Assembly (NCBI GenBank): GCA_903813345.2
Contig: CAIIXF020000011.1
Span: 6,598,571 to 6,662,570, forward strand
Direction of reading: 5' to 3'
Origin: Owenia fusiformis
Lineage: Eukaryota; Annelida; Polychaeta; Sabellida; Oweniidae
DNA length: 64,000 bases
Positions 11,481-25,800 of this stretch are shown here, piece by piece. How positions within the stretch are numbered: the first letter of the stretch is position 1; every line of letters starts with the position of its first letter. The notes under the pieces were generated by a model. The model was not told the origin of the DNA. It made no database searches and saw only the letters and a list, made by a program, of their open reading frames with translations. The position numbers and the translations under genes were made by a program.

Positions 11481-12339
11481 TATGGCTTTAACAAATCAAA
11501 CATTATGTAGTGTGGAAAATCACCAAGCAACATATTATAATTATTTTAAACTTTAGATAAATATCGGTGACCGTAAATTTTTATTTAGACATTTTAGCTA
11601 TTGCCTATATTTGTACTTGATTCATATTATATTTATATTATATTTAGAAACCGATGGGAGATTTGCAATAAATACAGGCCCATAGTCGGGAGGTATGGGA
11701 GGTTAGAGTGAACCCTCTGGTCAAAATTCTTTCAAAATCATGCAGTTTTTCACCCTTTTGAGCAATTTTAGGTCATTTTGGGCCATGATTAATGTCATGT
11801 CATCAAGTCTTTAAAAGTAAGAGAAACAAATTAAGAAAAAAATTGAGAGAAAAACAAGGAATATGTTCTGTGTATTTTTCACTATAAAGGGAATTATGGC
11901 TTTCTTTGTGTTTTCACAGTTGATCGTGCAGTGTTCTGAAGATAAAGATAGAGGGCTCTGTGTGTTTGTGATATGAGTTAGTGAGTAGTATTCAGATTGA
12001 TGGTTCCGGGCCATTATTATTATCTTATCTATTATTATGCTACCTAGAAAAGGTTGGTCTAAGAAAGAAGGTTATATAAGCAAATAATCAGTAATAGTAT
12101 CTATTGTCATGAAGTTTAGAGTCTTATAATTGCATGGGTATTTCCATATCTCTTTGTTTTGTATTGGATTTAATCAGAGGGATAATTTATTTGTATCTAT
12201 TTATAGCAATGTGTCTAATTATAGTCACAATGTTACCTGAAATCTAGTATGTATCAATTATATATAAGAATAGATCCACTTCTAATAGAAAGATTATGCA
12301 GTATGCAGTTGCACCTTACCTGATATTGTTTGTTTATAG

Positions 12340-12562
12340 ATATCTGGGAACCAACAAGGAGGGGGGCCAAATTTTAGGTCTGAGAAAATAATTTCTGCCC
12401 TTGCCTGTAAAATTTTTTTTTGAGGCCCATTTTCTCTAAATTTAAAAAATAAGGCTTTAAAAGACCCAGTTATGAAAAAATGCCCACTTTTTGTAGCCTT
12501 AAGGCCTTTTTTGGCCCAAATATTTTCAGACCCCATTTTTTGGGCCCACCATCCGCCAGTGC
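12340..12562 (-). mobile_element. Dispersed repeat ending CACTGGCGGAT
   Basis: Read on the minus strand the unit begins CACTGGCGGATGGTGGGCC at 12560 and runs through a C-rich tract into degenerate sequence. The same kind of terminus, CACTGGCGGATCCAG, is found on the plus strand at 29407. Open frames of 129 and 74 residues across it are low-complexity and not convincing genes. Confidence 0.4.
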
Positions 12563-12671
12563 CCCCCCCCCCCCTCCCCCCATTGTCTATTGCTGTATGA
12601 TAAAGGTCCCTGAATTGAGGGTGGTAGGACATAAGGTACATATATTTTCTTGTGCATTGTATCAGAGAGAT

Positions 12672-12750
12672 TACCCTTTGCATTTGTTCGACTTCCCTTC
12701 TTGAGAGCTTCGTCCAGTTGTTTAAAACTAGAACTAGAGAGCACAGAGAT
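12672..12750. repeat. About 80-bp dispersed repeat, copy 1
   Basis: ACCCTTTGCATTTGTTCGAC followed by AGAGCTTCGTC matches the start and middle of copies at 35450, 36454 and 63240. The right terminus (CAGGGTA in other copies) has decayed here. Confidence 0.6.
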
Positions 12751-13422
12751 TGGTGTTTGATGGATTTATGTCTCCACTAAGGTTAGTACACATCAGTTTA
12801 TGGTGTTCAATGTTTGCATTGGTGATCAGCAGCTGTTTTAAATTGTTACACTTTTGTAACCATTTGCAGTGATTTGCCAGGTTAGGTGATGACACTATGA
12901 CCATTCTGAAAAACTGCCTTTGGTCTTTTTCCTTGTGGCACCTGTGCTTATGTACTCCTCAAACTTGTGAAGCTGTCACACTTAGACCGTATGGACTCAC
13001 CATTAGCCACTGTGTGAATACTTTGGGGCAGACGGACGACACAGCACAGCTTGGACACATGGCGGGCAAAACAAATATTTTTACAGCAAGATATCACCAT
13101 CACACCAAAAAATCAAAAATTTATCAAAAAGTTAATGCCTAAAATTAGCCACACTGTGACGAACGGTGAGCCCACATGGCTAATGCAACAGTTACTTTAT
13201 GTAGATACATGTATAATGATAAGGCAGGTGTAAACAGGAAAAGGATTTTGTTGCCGGAGTATGGCATTATTTTTGCTTCTTTATTCATTAAATTCAAATA
13301 TATTCGATATATGAAACATTTATATTCGCTAAATCATTTTTCCATTCGGTAAAAAGTTTATATATTTGTTACAGCAAATTAAGTTTTCAAAATAGCCAAT
13401 CACTTAATACTATGTGCATTAA

Positions 13423-13993
13423 AGGAACATTCCTTGCCAGACTATTTCTCTCCTGATATGGTAGCTACAATCATATATATACTTTACGTATTTAGCAAAA
13501 CACGGGAACAATTTTCATATGGTCAATATTGATCATTTAAAAATGTAGTACTCATTCCCAGTAAGCTGCCATCTTTTCAGATTTCTTTCAGGAAGTGATG
13601 TCATCGACTCTCACCTGTTATAACCTTGTCTATTACAGTATAGGAAAGAAGTACAAAATCACTTCTAAACAAGAAGCCCTTATCTTCTGTGTAAAAATAT
13701 TTTCAGGAGTTGTCAACTTAGAACTAAAGAAGGGATCATCAAAAGGATTTTAATCATAGACCAAATTGAAAAAATATTCAGCTGGTTTAGTAATTCTAAT
13801 AGCCCCTTACCTAATGTTATATGCAAAGTTGAGAGTCGATGACATCACTTCTACTGGAATTGAGCACTACATTTTTAAGTGATCAATATTGACCATTTCA
13901 AAACATTTTTCTGTTTTTTGATAAACTTGCAAAGTATGTATATGGTTATAGCTACCATATTAGGAGAGAGATGGTCTGGCAAGGAATACCCCT
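13423..13993. mobile_element. TTAA-flanked inverted-repeat element (Kolobok-like)
   Basis: The ends read AGGAACATTCCTTGCCAGAC and, as complement, AGGGGTATTCCTTGCCAGAC, with TTAA immediately outside both (13419-13422, 13994-13997). Inverted similarity extends about 200 bp into each side, including GTGATGTCATCGACTCTC and GAGAGTCGATGACATCAC. TTAA target sites and AGGG-type ends fit Kolobok (or piggyBac) non-autonomous elements. No transposase is present. Confidence 0.7.
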
Positions 13994-14866
13994 TTAAATT
14001 ACATATTTCATTCGTTAAATGATATTTTTTGCGTAAATTGTTATGGTATTCCTTAAGAGTAACACATTATATGCACAATATTGAATTTCTATTTGAACCC
14101 TACCGAAATAAGTTTGCCTATATTTACCAAATGGTTTATTTTTCTATGACATAGTTAATGCATTTTACCGAATGCAATAAAGTAATATTCGATAACTTGC
14201 GTTGTTGTTCGATATTTTGTCACGTGACTTCGAGATTTGCAAAATGGCCCCGCAGCTATTCTACATCGTACAAATATATCACGTGACTGAAAGTCTCGTA
14301 AATTATCGAAAAATAACGAAATTTATCGAATGTGGCATTCGGTATTTACCGAATATAAATAATTTAAATACCGAATGTACAAATAATTAATTGAATTATA
14401 CGTGGGTTAAGGAAAACAAATTGATTCGCTGCATCACACAAATACATGTATAAATATCAAATGTGAATGTCAATAAAAAGAACAAGTGAAACTATTTAGC
14501 GAATATAAATTGTATAGATTATTACATTTGATAAAATAAATAAAAACATTCGATAGATTGGGTAAAGGTTTGGTAAATTGTTTGTTTTATTTGGTATTTA
14601 TGGAATATTAATGTACCGAATAAAGAAGCAGTTTAAACACCATACCGGAGTTCATGTTTCCCAATCTTTGGAATGTTTATGAATGTATCATATATAACAA
14701 CATGAAATTATGCAATTGTTTTCACGCCCAATTGTATATAAATGTTTATTGTTACTGTCTCATATATATATTTGTTGTCACGCCCAGTTGTATCCTGATA
14801 TTACAAAAATGTTATTGTTCTTCTCTCCTATTTATTTGTTATATAATCATCACATAATACAATTAA

Positions 14867-15974
14867 AGGCCCCATATAAAATTTAGACCGCTTTGGCTTA
14901 TATTATAGTCCTACCCAATGTTATAAAAATGTGCTATGTGTAACTTTTCAATCTCATTCCAAAAAGTTGGCTATGAAGGACTTTTTATCGCACTTTAAAA
15001 AAACGAAAAGTTGATTTTTTATTGATGTTTTGGATTCTTTAGGTCAGCTTAATTAATCACCCACCAAACAAAGTTCATAGGGATATAGAGAAGTCATCTG
15101 TCCTTTTGACTGTCCATCTGTCCAATAGTTCGGTTGTTCATCCAGGCTCTTAGCGGTTGACAATTTTCATTCAAATTTTATGGAATTTATAACATGGGCG
15201 CTGAATTTTAAAATGGCTGCCATTTCTTATAAAAATGTAACTTTTGGTAACATATACCATTCCCAAATTTCATAAGCTAATATGACATGGGCAAAGGACC
15301 CGTCCCCTGCTCAAGGAGGCATTTATAATAGGCCGCCATTTTTCATAAAAAGGTACTGTTTGATATTCCAAATACCAGTTAAAGGATTTGGTTCAAAAAT
15401 ATGCTAATGTCATATGGAAATAGAAATCTACTAAGAAGGAATCTATCAAATAACTGCTGAATTCAAAATAACTGACAAAATAGCTGTACTTATCTATTTA
15501 TTTAAATATCAAAATCAAATACCTAAAGGAAACAATACTTCTCTACTATTCCCTGCTTATTTCTACCATATGTACGAAGTATTTATAAAATATGTTTTGT
15601 TCAGTCGGATTTGCTATTTTCTGGTTACAAAAAACCTACTAAATTACATGGTGACCAATTTGCTCTCGAAAGTGCGATATTTATCATTGTGTGTCTAGTT
15701 GTTCAAAAAATTTAATTCTGCACTTAATTTAATAGACTTTTGCCCAATTTATTTAATTGAATAGAGAAAATAATATGCTGAGTATAATATTTTATGATCT
15801 AAAAATCTAAACTTTTGTTTTTTTTAAATGGCGGGAAATAAAAATATTTGAAAATTATTAGATGAACAACTTTTTTTCAAACGTTATGTTTTTCAAAAAA
15901 ATGTCTCAAATGACTTTTCGTGAAAAGTAATATTTGAATGATTAAAGTATACTTAAAAAACTTTACACGGACCT
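14867..15974. mobile_element. TTAA-flanked element, about 1.1 kb
   Basis: The left end AGGCCCCATATAAAATTT and the complemented right end AGGTCCGTGTAAAG each abut TTAA (14863-14866, 15975-15978). The ends resemble those of 13423-13993 only in the leading AGG. The interior contains repeated phrases on ATGGCTGCCATTT-type motifs but no open frame of note. Confidence 0.5.
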
Positions 15975-16106
15975 TTAAAAGAAGAATCAGATTAAAAGGG
16001 GGTGAGAAAATTTCAAGCAATATGTACTATTTTCCTACCAATTTATTTCTTACGATCTCAAATAAAATATCTCCCAAATATCCCAACTTATAAATGTGTT
16101 AACATC

Positions 16107-16283
16107 TAAGCCTCTGTCACATTTGGCCGGCACATTTTCTCTACGGTGGCCGGCGTTTCAAAAAATCGATATAGAAAATCTATATCGTACTGCTTATCCC
16201 TAAATTTTATGCTGCATATTTCTCTCGATTTTGGGAACCTACGGCTGTGAGGTTGCCGTAGATTAAATGTGACTGGAGCATTA
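16107..16283. mobile_element. Short palindromic element, about 175 bp
   Basis: The left arm contains GCCTCTGTCACATTTGGCC and the right arm AAATGTGACTGGAGC, with internal inverted blocks (GGTGGCCGGC on the left, GTTGCCGTAGATT on the right). It is probably a decayed miniature inverted-repeat element. Confidence 0.45.
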
Positions 16284-19200
16284 AAGAAAGAGTTTAATAC
16301 ATTATCCTAAAAATCTTCAGTTTTCATTAAATAAATAAGAAATGTAAATAAAATTGATAATCATATTAATATTTATTCAAGTTTGCTCGCTCGATGTGAA
16401 GAATGTACAGGGTGTCTACTGTCTATAACGAACACAGACTGTAATTGTATAGAGGCTTTTTGGACACCCAGTGCATTGAGCACTAGATTGAAAGATGCAC
16501 ACAAAATACCTTTGATTAAATAAGAATGCACAATCAACCCTCAATTGACTGAGTATTTTCATTTTAACATCACATTATCAAGGATTTACATCGTACAATT
16601 AACCTTTGACCAATACAGAAGCATAACTGGTTTTTATTGAAGTATGGGTTTATTTGTCTGCGAATAAACAGCATCTCATTCAAAAAACGTGTTAATACAA
16701 CCTGCTCGTAGACGTTTACCAAATGTTCGATCCTTCCACGTAAAATAAAAGTAAATGAGGTATTGAATTGCATGGTAGTGAAGAACAAACAATGTTAACT
16801 GTTCAAAGCGATGTTTTCAATAAATATGCCAATTTAAAAGATCTGACAAAAATAATCGAAGATCCTGGAGTGTCAACATTTTCCTTTTTGAAGTAGGAGT
16901 GACAATTTTCCAAACCAAGAATTCTGCATGACCCCAGCTTAAATATCCAGGAATAACTTGGAAATTTTCGACCACAATCTATTCTGCTGGTTGAAACTTT
17001 AGATACTCAAATTGGTGATTTTTAGGAAACAAAAACTACTCAATCCAAGGTTACTATTAATGTTGTTTTATGATCTAATAGCATACAAAATGCCTTCGAA
17101 AGCGCTACCTCGCCATTTTTAGATTAGAACAGAACTAAAAAAGGGTTTTCAGTTTACTTGGGGCGCTTTGATGATTCAATTTCCTGTACTTTAATACTGA
17201 ATCCAGTGTTTTAAAATATTGTGTTCGTAGTTGTTGCTTAATTGCTCATTAATATATTTTTAGTATGATCGATATGATTTAAGAGTAGGCTGAATTGAAG
17301 ACAATAATGTAAACGCGCCCACAGTGCGATAAAGCAAACGAGATAAAGCTTTCACCCATTGTTCTTAAAGTATCACCCTATAAAAACGACCTTGTTCAGA
17401 ACGTAAAAATTGTGAGCATTTAGGATACTTAATTACGTAGAATATGGAATAATTGGTGTAGAGAAGTCAGTTACATCTCTCAAGATACAAGGCCGGACCA
17501 TCCGAATGACGTCAGTATATCCACATTTAGAAAGTCAATGTAATACTTTTATTATAAATAGGAAATGTAATGTACCATCATTCAACATTTATGATCTTCT
17601 TGATAAATGTTTAGGGTAACTAGGCCTCTTGACGTCTATGGTTCTAACAACAAGTAATTTTGTTTGAAAGAGATTTTCGTTGTTAGGGTAGCTTTTACAT
17701 GAGACGATCGTTACATCTATGCTGGGGGCCTAACCCTTTCAAAATAAATAAACTAGATAAAAAATATATTCTGCGCAAGAAAACACATGTTTGCGCAAAA
17801 AATGTCATTTGTTTCACCTGTGTCTCTCAACTTATAACTGATCAAACCATATTAAAAAATCATTTCAACAACTAAAAACACTTGAAATAAAATACTTGTT
17901 TACTTTTAGATTTTCCCCGGGGAAAGATCTATATTTGAAACATTTTAATTTTTAATAGTCCTAGTGACGTATCTGTAAATTATAATAATATTTACTAGAA
18001 TATGTGAGTTAAAATCATGTCGATAACAAAATTAATTTATTTTGTATTTATCTACTGTTATGGGTTAATTTTTTCTATACTCTTCTGATGGATTCTTGTT
18101 TACTATCTAAGAACAATAACTCTTTTGCACAAAAACCTTGCCTAGAGGGTAAATATCTGTCACCAATATGCATACTTGCATGCTCTCATTACGTAATCTA
18201 GAAATACTATTGTATGTACCTTTAATTATTTGATACGGCCTTTTAATTGCAATTATCTCTAGTAATATAATTCATATTCTATAATGTCTCATGCCCTGGA
18301 ATTTTTAAAAACTAGATGCGGAATTGCAGAGGTGATTTCGAACAATTATACAGTAGATGCTAGCAGACGGTAAATACTTTATTCAAGCAAACTTCAGAAA
18401 TGTTAATATTTTTCCTCAAAAATAGATACCACACTTAATCAGCATCAATTTTTGCTAACGTGAAGGAACTAGATTAGAGAATTCTGAATCTTTATTATTT
18501 TCACAATTTGAAAATATACCATCAACCTTTTACGAGATATTACATTTTTGGTAAGTCGAAAACGTTGATTGATTGCAATTTCCCCGGCCTCGATATCTCC
18601 GATTCTAATAAATAAGAACATAATTAAAATTCGGTTTCTTATTATGACGAAATTAGATTAATTAATTATTATTAATTATCTTAGCCTTTAACAGGGTCAA
18701 TAATAAGAACGGAAAGGGTCAATATATAGGACTGTAAATCCCTGGGGTCAATGTGTAGCGCTATATAAATTAAGACCAACCAAATATATCAATTGTATAA
18801 TTACATGTAGATATCAGACAAAATACAAAATATCTGACGCAACTTTAGACTAAACAAATTTACTTTTCTCTTTGCGTATTAATATTTTACATGTTGCCGT
18901 TTCAATCATTGAAATGAGATATATTTTAGATTTTGTAATTTCATTTTATTTTTAACACATGTGATTGATAGTGGTTGGTATATGCAGAGGTCAATAATAT
19001 ACGTGAAGGCGTGATGCTCGGATTAGGATTATTGTTTCAATACTAGACTATTATATAAAAAAAAAAGCTCACGACTCAAGCCATACATATATTACTAAGA
19101 CATCAAGTTGGCTTCATACGAATAAGCATGCTCTAGCCATATTCTCATGTAGTCTATGCAGGGAGTTTTGCATGCCAAATGCAAGGAGGGGTTCCATACT

Positions 19201-19390
19201 TTTAGTTACCCTGTAAATTTCCACGATAGAAGTTGTAGAAAGGAGACACTTGCTTCATAAGCAAAGGCACGTGATCTCCATGCATTACGCAAGCGTCGGC
19301 ATAACCACGGGTCTTGCTTAGTATCACCGTCAGTGGTGTAGGACATCATAGCTTTACTCCGGATATCTTTGCGAACAAGTGGGGCGTCCG
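16284..19390. other. Non-coding stretch upstream of the P450 gene
   Basis: No gene is supported. An isolated TATA-like CCCTATAAAAACG occurs at about 17378 with no associated exon that I can follow. The short motif ACAGGGTGTC at 16409 and its imperfect partner GGACACCC near 16464 mark a small mariner-type remnant. A CACGTG E-box at about 19268 lies 130 bp upstream of the P450 TATA box. Confidence 0.5.
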
Positions 19391-19395
19391 GGGGA

Positions 19396-19522
19396 TATAA
19401 AGGCATGAAGCGCAAGAGAAAGACATATTTGGATCTGGATCAAGAGGATCTTAACCATATTCTGACTTGACAAAAGGACTCTATTATTTCATGTGGAATT
19501 AGTTACTTGGACTTGACTTAGA
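19396..19522 (+). promoter_or_regulatory. TATA-box promoter and 5' untranslated exon of the P450 gene
   Basis: TATAAAG at 19396-19402 would place transcription start near 19426. The following transcribed stretch ends at 19522 directly before GTAAGTTTT, a strong splice donor, so 19426-19522 is a plausible non-coding first exon. The next acceptor (CACTTTCCAG, ending 19735) opens the exon carrying the first in-frame ATG. The arrangement is inferred from signals, not from a transcript. Confidence 0.5.
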
Positions 19523-19735
19523 GTAAGTTTTAATGTACGCTTTAACAAATTTCTTTAAATTTAAAACCTTTAAATTTTAAAACTCTTTTTAGATTGAAAG
19601 AGTGATTGATATAAACAAAGAATGTTTTATTGTATTCATTAAAGCTTTTTTATTTTTCTGGCATAATGAAAGTTTAATAACGATTATTCAAATTTTTCAA
19701 ATCAAGTTTCAATCTTATATTCATTCACTTTCCAG

Positions 19736-19826
19736 GATGCAAAAATGGCTACGAATGATTAGTCGGTGTGTGATTTTCTTCGTATACCTCTATACTACGA
19801 TTACATATTGGAAATGGCACATTAAA
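19736..19826 (+). CDS. Possible first coding exon of the P450 gene
   Basis: After the acceptor at 19734-19735, ATG at 19737 opens 30 codons ending exactly at a GTAAGT donor (19827). The reading phase (0) matches the acceptor of the next P450 exon at 23304. The peptide starts MQKWLRMISRC and continues with a hydrophobic, aromatic stretch (VIFFVYLY). It would extend the P450 to 585 residues. The alternative is that translation starts at the internal Met of the next exon (codon at 23349, MPCLHRCKNSS), giving a 540-residue protein closer to the usual mitochondrial P450 length. Confidence 0.5.
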
Positions 19827-22800
19827 GTAAGTTTGTTTTGTTTATTATTCAGCATTGCCTGCATTTATTTTTTATCATCAATATACCAGGGTCACTCTAC
19901 CGATGCATTGTGTTATCAAACACTTAAAATACGAATTGATTCGATATATTCATCGATCTGTTTGAATCCAAAACTATTTGTCATTCATGTGTAAACGATA
20001 GTTTTATGCATTAATAAGATAGGTACATACCAAATTATTTTTTTGGGATATGTATGTATGTATACAATTTGCATTTCAATATTAATATTCAGCATAATAA
20101 AAATACTTTAAATGCCTAAATTGAAGTACAGATGATTTCAAAGGTAAAATAGGTCGATCAAATATCTAAATTAGAGCAAATTCTTACTTTGTCAAAAAAG
20201 CATTTTATTTTATGTCCCAATAACCGATCAAATTAGGAAAACAATGCTACATTCGTACGAGCTATTATTGCTGTAATCTGCAACTCCTGAAGTCATTGCC
20301 AGATATTATATAACAAAAATGTATTATTACTAATTCATAATAATTGATAATATTGTCAAGATTTAGGTCAGTAAACTGTACACAATTAAACGTGGAAATA
20401 TTTGGAAATTTGGTGAGAAACGAAGAAAAGGTTAAGTAAAATTGAGACCTTTTTGATTTTTGAAACAACATTGAATGGTCATTTTCAAAGTAAATGTATA
20501 AATCCCTTAACCCATAACACGTTGCTTTATTCGCTTTAATTCCATTTGTTCATTTCAAAATATTATTGAAAGATATACCTTTTTATATAAATCTGATTTA
20601 CTATGTTAATTATATTATTTATTTAATGATCAACAATCAGAAATTAGTTGTTTAGAAAAAGAAAGATGTCTATCAAATCGCCAACTATAACATAAAAAAT
20701 TATTCATTCACCTCTGATTGGAAATAATACAGAAAAATAAAAAATACATGATTGTTAAGGGAACACGTGCCTTTTTTCTTTACAGAGGGTATTCAATTTT
20801 ATCATGATGATAACTGAGTGCTTATATATTTTAAATTCCTTGACTTTTGGAATGACTTGGCTTTTTTTCTCAATTGCCACGCTCTCTATCTAGTCGTTAT
20901 TTTCCAAAAAATGGAATTTCAAACTGGTTTCTGAATGGTTTCTGAAATGAAATGTTCGGTGCAGAAACGAGGTTAAAGTACCGTGATTGAGTGACTTAAC
21001 CAAAATTTCATTATTTAAGAGGGGACAGAAAGCCGAAAATTTAAAAATATGCACGTTAAATTCAAACTCAAGGTAAATAATGAATTAACTCACAAATGAA
21101 GAGGCGATATTTTACAAACAATTTTCAATTTTTCTTGTTTAGATCGTACAATGTATTTTGAAAAATATTAATGATATCATACATAATATTTTACGCTATT
21201 TCGTTATGCATGTATAAGAGCAAAAATCCGTCTTAATTAGTGAATTATGCACGTTGATTACAATTATGCATAAGATATAAAATACGAATGACAATTAGGT
21301 TAAACAAATTAATGAAATTCAAAATGGCGGAAACGAAAATATTCCACATGGTTCCTCAATTGTACAGTTGTAACGAAACTTTGAATATAATTTCAATTCC
21401 CCATGCCGAAATAATATTATTATGAGATGAATAGCCTATTGAATATGTTCAGTTGATTTGAATAAGGTTTATATCAAACACTTAGATTTTACCTTTGTTT
21501 TAAGCTGGAGGTCGTGTTTACCAGTTCCTTAGGTTGATATATCCATATTTCCAAGACTGGCGATCGAATGGAGAAAGATGAATCGTTATTTCAAATCATT
21601 CAATCAAATTCCAACATTTTGAGTTGAGTATGCACATGAGTGTGAATATCCATTGATGTATATCCCATTTATTTCAGAGGGATATTCCGATATTCCTGAT
21701 TTATCCAAAATGATTCTTTTCGATGCACACTTTCAGGAGGTGTAGCCTAATAATATATTCCAATGAATAATTTAGGAATATAATTGTCTCTTTGCTATTC
21801 TGGTTCCTTCCCAAAATATTCGTATACGTCCAATGCGACAATGACACCGAATCATTTCATCAAATGCACTTTTTCATTTTAGTTTTTCTGTTTAGTGCAA
21901 AAAGGTCAGGTCTACAACCTTTCTGCTTGTGTTTACATTTTGACAGCGTCTAAGTACAATACAAAGCTACAATAAACCGTCTCGTAGTTAGCAATCTGAC
22001 TCATATATAAACTTTTATAAAAAATATCCAGGCCACAGTTTTTTAGTACAAAAAGTGATTTAGGATAGTTAACAGTTATAAAATATCCATGCTAGAGCAT
22101 TTATTTTACGAGTGCTCACGTTAATTACAAAAATATATTTCTTGATATCATATTTTCGAAAGAGCGAAGTCGATTTTATTACTCTAAAATTAACAATAGT
22201 CTTTTTTAATAGATGGCACTAAATGTGTATGTATTTGAAATGTGAGATAATAAATAGATAAATAAATAAATGATAAATTAATCAATAGTAAAAACGATAC
22301 CCTCTGTAAAGGTTCATTTAAGGAATACAACATTTTATCAAATCTTCAATTCAATAAAACGTTGTGAAAAATATCAGTTATAGAATGAAAGTCAACCATT
22401 TTGTGATAGAATTTGAAGTAATATCTTTCAGATTCAGAAGTCTCCTTCTCAGGTCAAAATTAGGGGTAGAGTGACATATGTTCCAATAAACTTGAAACCG
22501 TAAGATAATTATAACCCTTAATCTTTCTCAATGAGCCATGAATATAATATACATACACTTAGCTTATGCAAACCAAGATTTGTGTCAGGTGTGATAAATA
22601 CATGTGTACTGATTGAGCAAAATGGTTTCATCCTATCCCTGATTTCACTGTTATTTAAGGCGCAAAATTGTCTAAAAATCATGTTTTAGACGGGTTTTGG
22701 CACCACCATAATTTTCTTTCGGTTTTTCAATGTTTATTTCAAACGTGTCAGTTATGACCAGTTTGAATGGGCTTTACAATGGTATGAAGAATACAATATA

Positions 22801-25800
22801 TACAGAATGATTCCCCAGGCTTGGAGAAAAATGTATTACATGACGTAATTTAAAGGAAAATGTCACATTAGTGAGTTTGTGATCGAGACAATGTTATAAC
22901 CATTGCTAAGTTTTTACATTTTCATCTAGTAATATATACAAATTTTGAAGATGTAATGACTGATAAAGGACAATGCACCTTTTTTCTTTACAGAGGGTAG
23001 TTTTATTATGTTTTCCAATGAGTAAAAATGAAAAAAATCTGTCGTGCAGTTTTTGAGATATTACACAATCGTAATCCTCTACTCCTATACCCCAACATGG
23101 GGATCAAAATGTTTTCTAACAAAATCAAGGTCTTTTATTGAGAAAAAATCACTCCATACATGATTTAACATGATGTAAAACATTTTTTTTTTCATTCTTT
23201 TTTATTAGACTATGAGTGTGAAGTAGTTTGATAGTGATTAGTGTTTGGGAGTCTAATGGGCTCGTATCAAGAGCGAATCTATTTAGCATTCTTATACTTT
23301 CAGGTACAATTGTGTGATATTAGACGAAGATCTAAACAGTTTTTAAATATGCCGTGTCTCCACAGATGTAAAAACTCATCCAATCCAAATACCACAGCTG
23401 CAGCTACCTCGACCTTCAATGACAAATCAAAACTTGAGGCAAAACTTCGAGCTAACCCCATCGATGCTCTTACATGTCCAATAAGTCAAAAGTTTGGGAG
23501 AACCATGGGTGGAAAAATGGACTATCCAGTCAAAGCATTTAGTGAGATGCCCGGTCCTAAAGGCCTCCCTTTAGTCGGAACAGCATTGCATTATTCAGTA
23601 TTAGGTAAGTAGTAGATGAAATACGATTTCTGATTCAGAGTACTGTCCAAGTGGGAGGCTAAGGTAAAATTGAACTGTTAAAATTCGGTACTATTTGAAT
23701 GACATGACCATGATAAAAATACATCAAAGATGTACACCCATAAATACATCAAAGTATGCCCATATAATCAGTCTAACATTAATGTTACATAATTGTTAGG
23801 TTAATTTAAGAATCTTGTACCATGGACATAACCGTTCCTATTTTTTAAATTTTATTACAGGCCCCTATGATTTAAAAAGATGGGATGGCCCACGTTTGGA
23901 CAATTACAAAAAGTATGGGAAAATATATAAAGAGAAAATAGGACCGAGATGGATGGTCCATTTATTTGATCCAAAAGATGTTTCAACATATTTGAACACA
24001 CCAGAGAAAGGGTACCCTGATCGTGGTGTGTCTATACTGACCCAGATTCATGCTAAAGAGAGAAAAATCCCTATGGGTCTGAGCGCCTGGTAAGTTCATA
24101 CTGTCAATGACGTCCTTGATACTGTTTACCATTGATTTGGTTGTTCCATTGAAAGACATTCATTTTTGTTGTGATTCAGAAACAGTTGGCATAGTTCGTC
24201 TTTTATAATCTTCATTATAGCTTGTATTGGAATAATCCCCAGTCATCATCTCTAATGTCTCTTTGTTTTTCCGAAATGTTTGAACCTGTGCCGGTTTCCT
24301 GATTTAGTTTAGTACAACCCGCCATATCATCAGAAATATGTAAAACCATGCCGAATAATACAGAATTGTATTCACTTTTGTATTTTAGTGATGGGGAAGA
24401 ATGGTATAGAATTCGCTCAAAAGTACAAAAACTATTCCTACACCCCAAAGCCGCATCCGGGTATTTGGATATGCAATGTGATATAGCAGACGACTTTACA
24501 GAAAGAATGGAAGTGTTAATGGACGAAAATGGACATATACCAAACTACTACGATGAGCTCTACCGGTTTGCTATTGAATGTAAGTGCATTTACATTGAAT
24601 TTGTATATCTCAATTTTCTTTATTTGTAATATATGAGTTATATGCATTATAGACTGACATTTTGGACTCGCAACATGAATTCTGCATATGGGTCATAAAA
24701 AAACCTTGACAACATTTTGAACATCATGAAGTTTCTGTAAAAGAACCCCTGGTCTAATACAACCACTGGTCTTACAAAATAATGCCATATCTTAATACCA
24801 GTTGTACATGAAGCTATTTATTTTCCTATAGACACTGGCATGGTGTGTTTCAATAGAAGAACAGATAGTCTCAACATTAATGGCAATCCAGAGTGTGATG
24901 CGCTTAAGAAGAACCTCCATACACTGTTTGAAGTGGTCTTTGAGGCCATGATGTCAGTTCCCTGGCACAAACTGTTCAAGACGCCAATGTACAGAAGATT
25001 TGAAAAAGCGTGGGATGAAATCCGAGGGTAAGAAAAAATTATGTGTCATTCCATATTAAAATAGATTAAATTAATAAATCACCTTTGGCATAAAAGAATA
25101 TTTCACCATGTTATACTTCAATAATACAGCATTCCACATTTAATTAGTATCTTTATTTATTTTAGATTAACTGAAAAACATATCTTAACAACAATAAAGG
25201 AACTTGAAGAACAGGAGAGAGACGGGACTCTAGATCTGGACAAACCAAATTTCTTATATACCCTTTTGGCCAGAAAGGAACTGACATTTGGAGAAATAGT
25301 CTCGAATACTGCTGATTTCTTTTGCGGAGGAATAGATTCAGTAAGTTTTGTTTTTTGGAAAAACACAGTGAAAGGTGGATGAAAGGAAGTGTCGAGTAGA
25401 AGAACAGCAAGAGTTCTCCATTTGTTTGTGTAAATAGGTAGCATAATATACAGTATGTTGATTGCAATCTTGTAGCTATACAAGTCATCAAATCAATTAG
25501 TTTCTTTTGCAAGTGCAACTCCTCCTGACTGTGATGTCTAATTTTTCAACTCAAAGAAATTAAGCTTGTCTGGTCTTGATACTTTTCAAAGGAAGTTCTT
25601 CACTCTAAAACGTTAAAGCACTTACTTTAAAGTCTCGACTTTGATTGACATTTTGCTTCACTTTCAAATAAAAGCCTTTTTTGGATTTCTTTTTCTTACT
25701 TTAAAGACAACACATTGAAATGAATAATATTCCTTTGGGGCATGTCACCCATTATAATGCTTGGAACATATCCGTAGCTATGTGGGTTTCCTACGTTGTT

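Noticed and set aside
12294-12744. Open frames of 129, 74 and 72 residues
   Set aside because: They overlap a dispersed repeat with homopolymer C tract and give low-complexity proteins.
17370-17400. TATA box CCCTATAAAAACG as a promoter
   Set aside because: No exon or donor could be linked to it. The TATA box at 19396 has a better exon arrangement.
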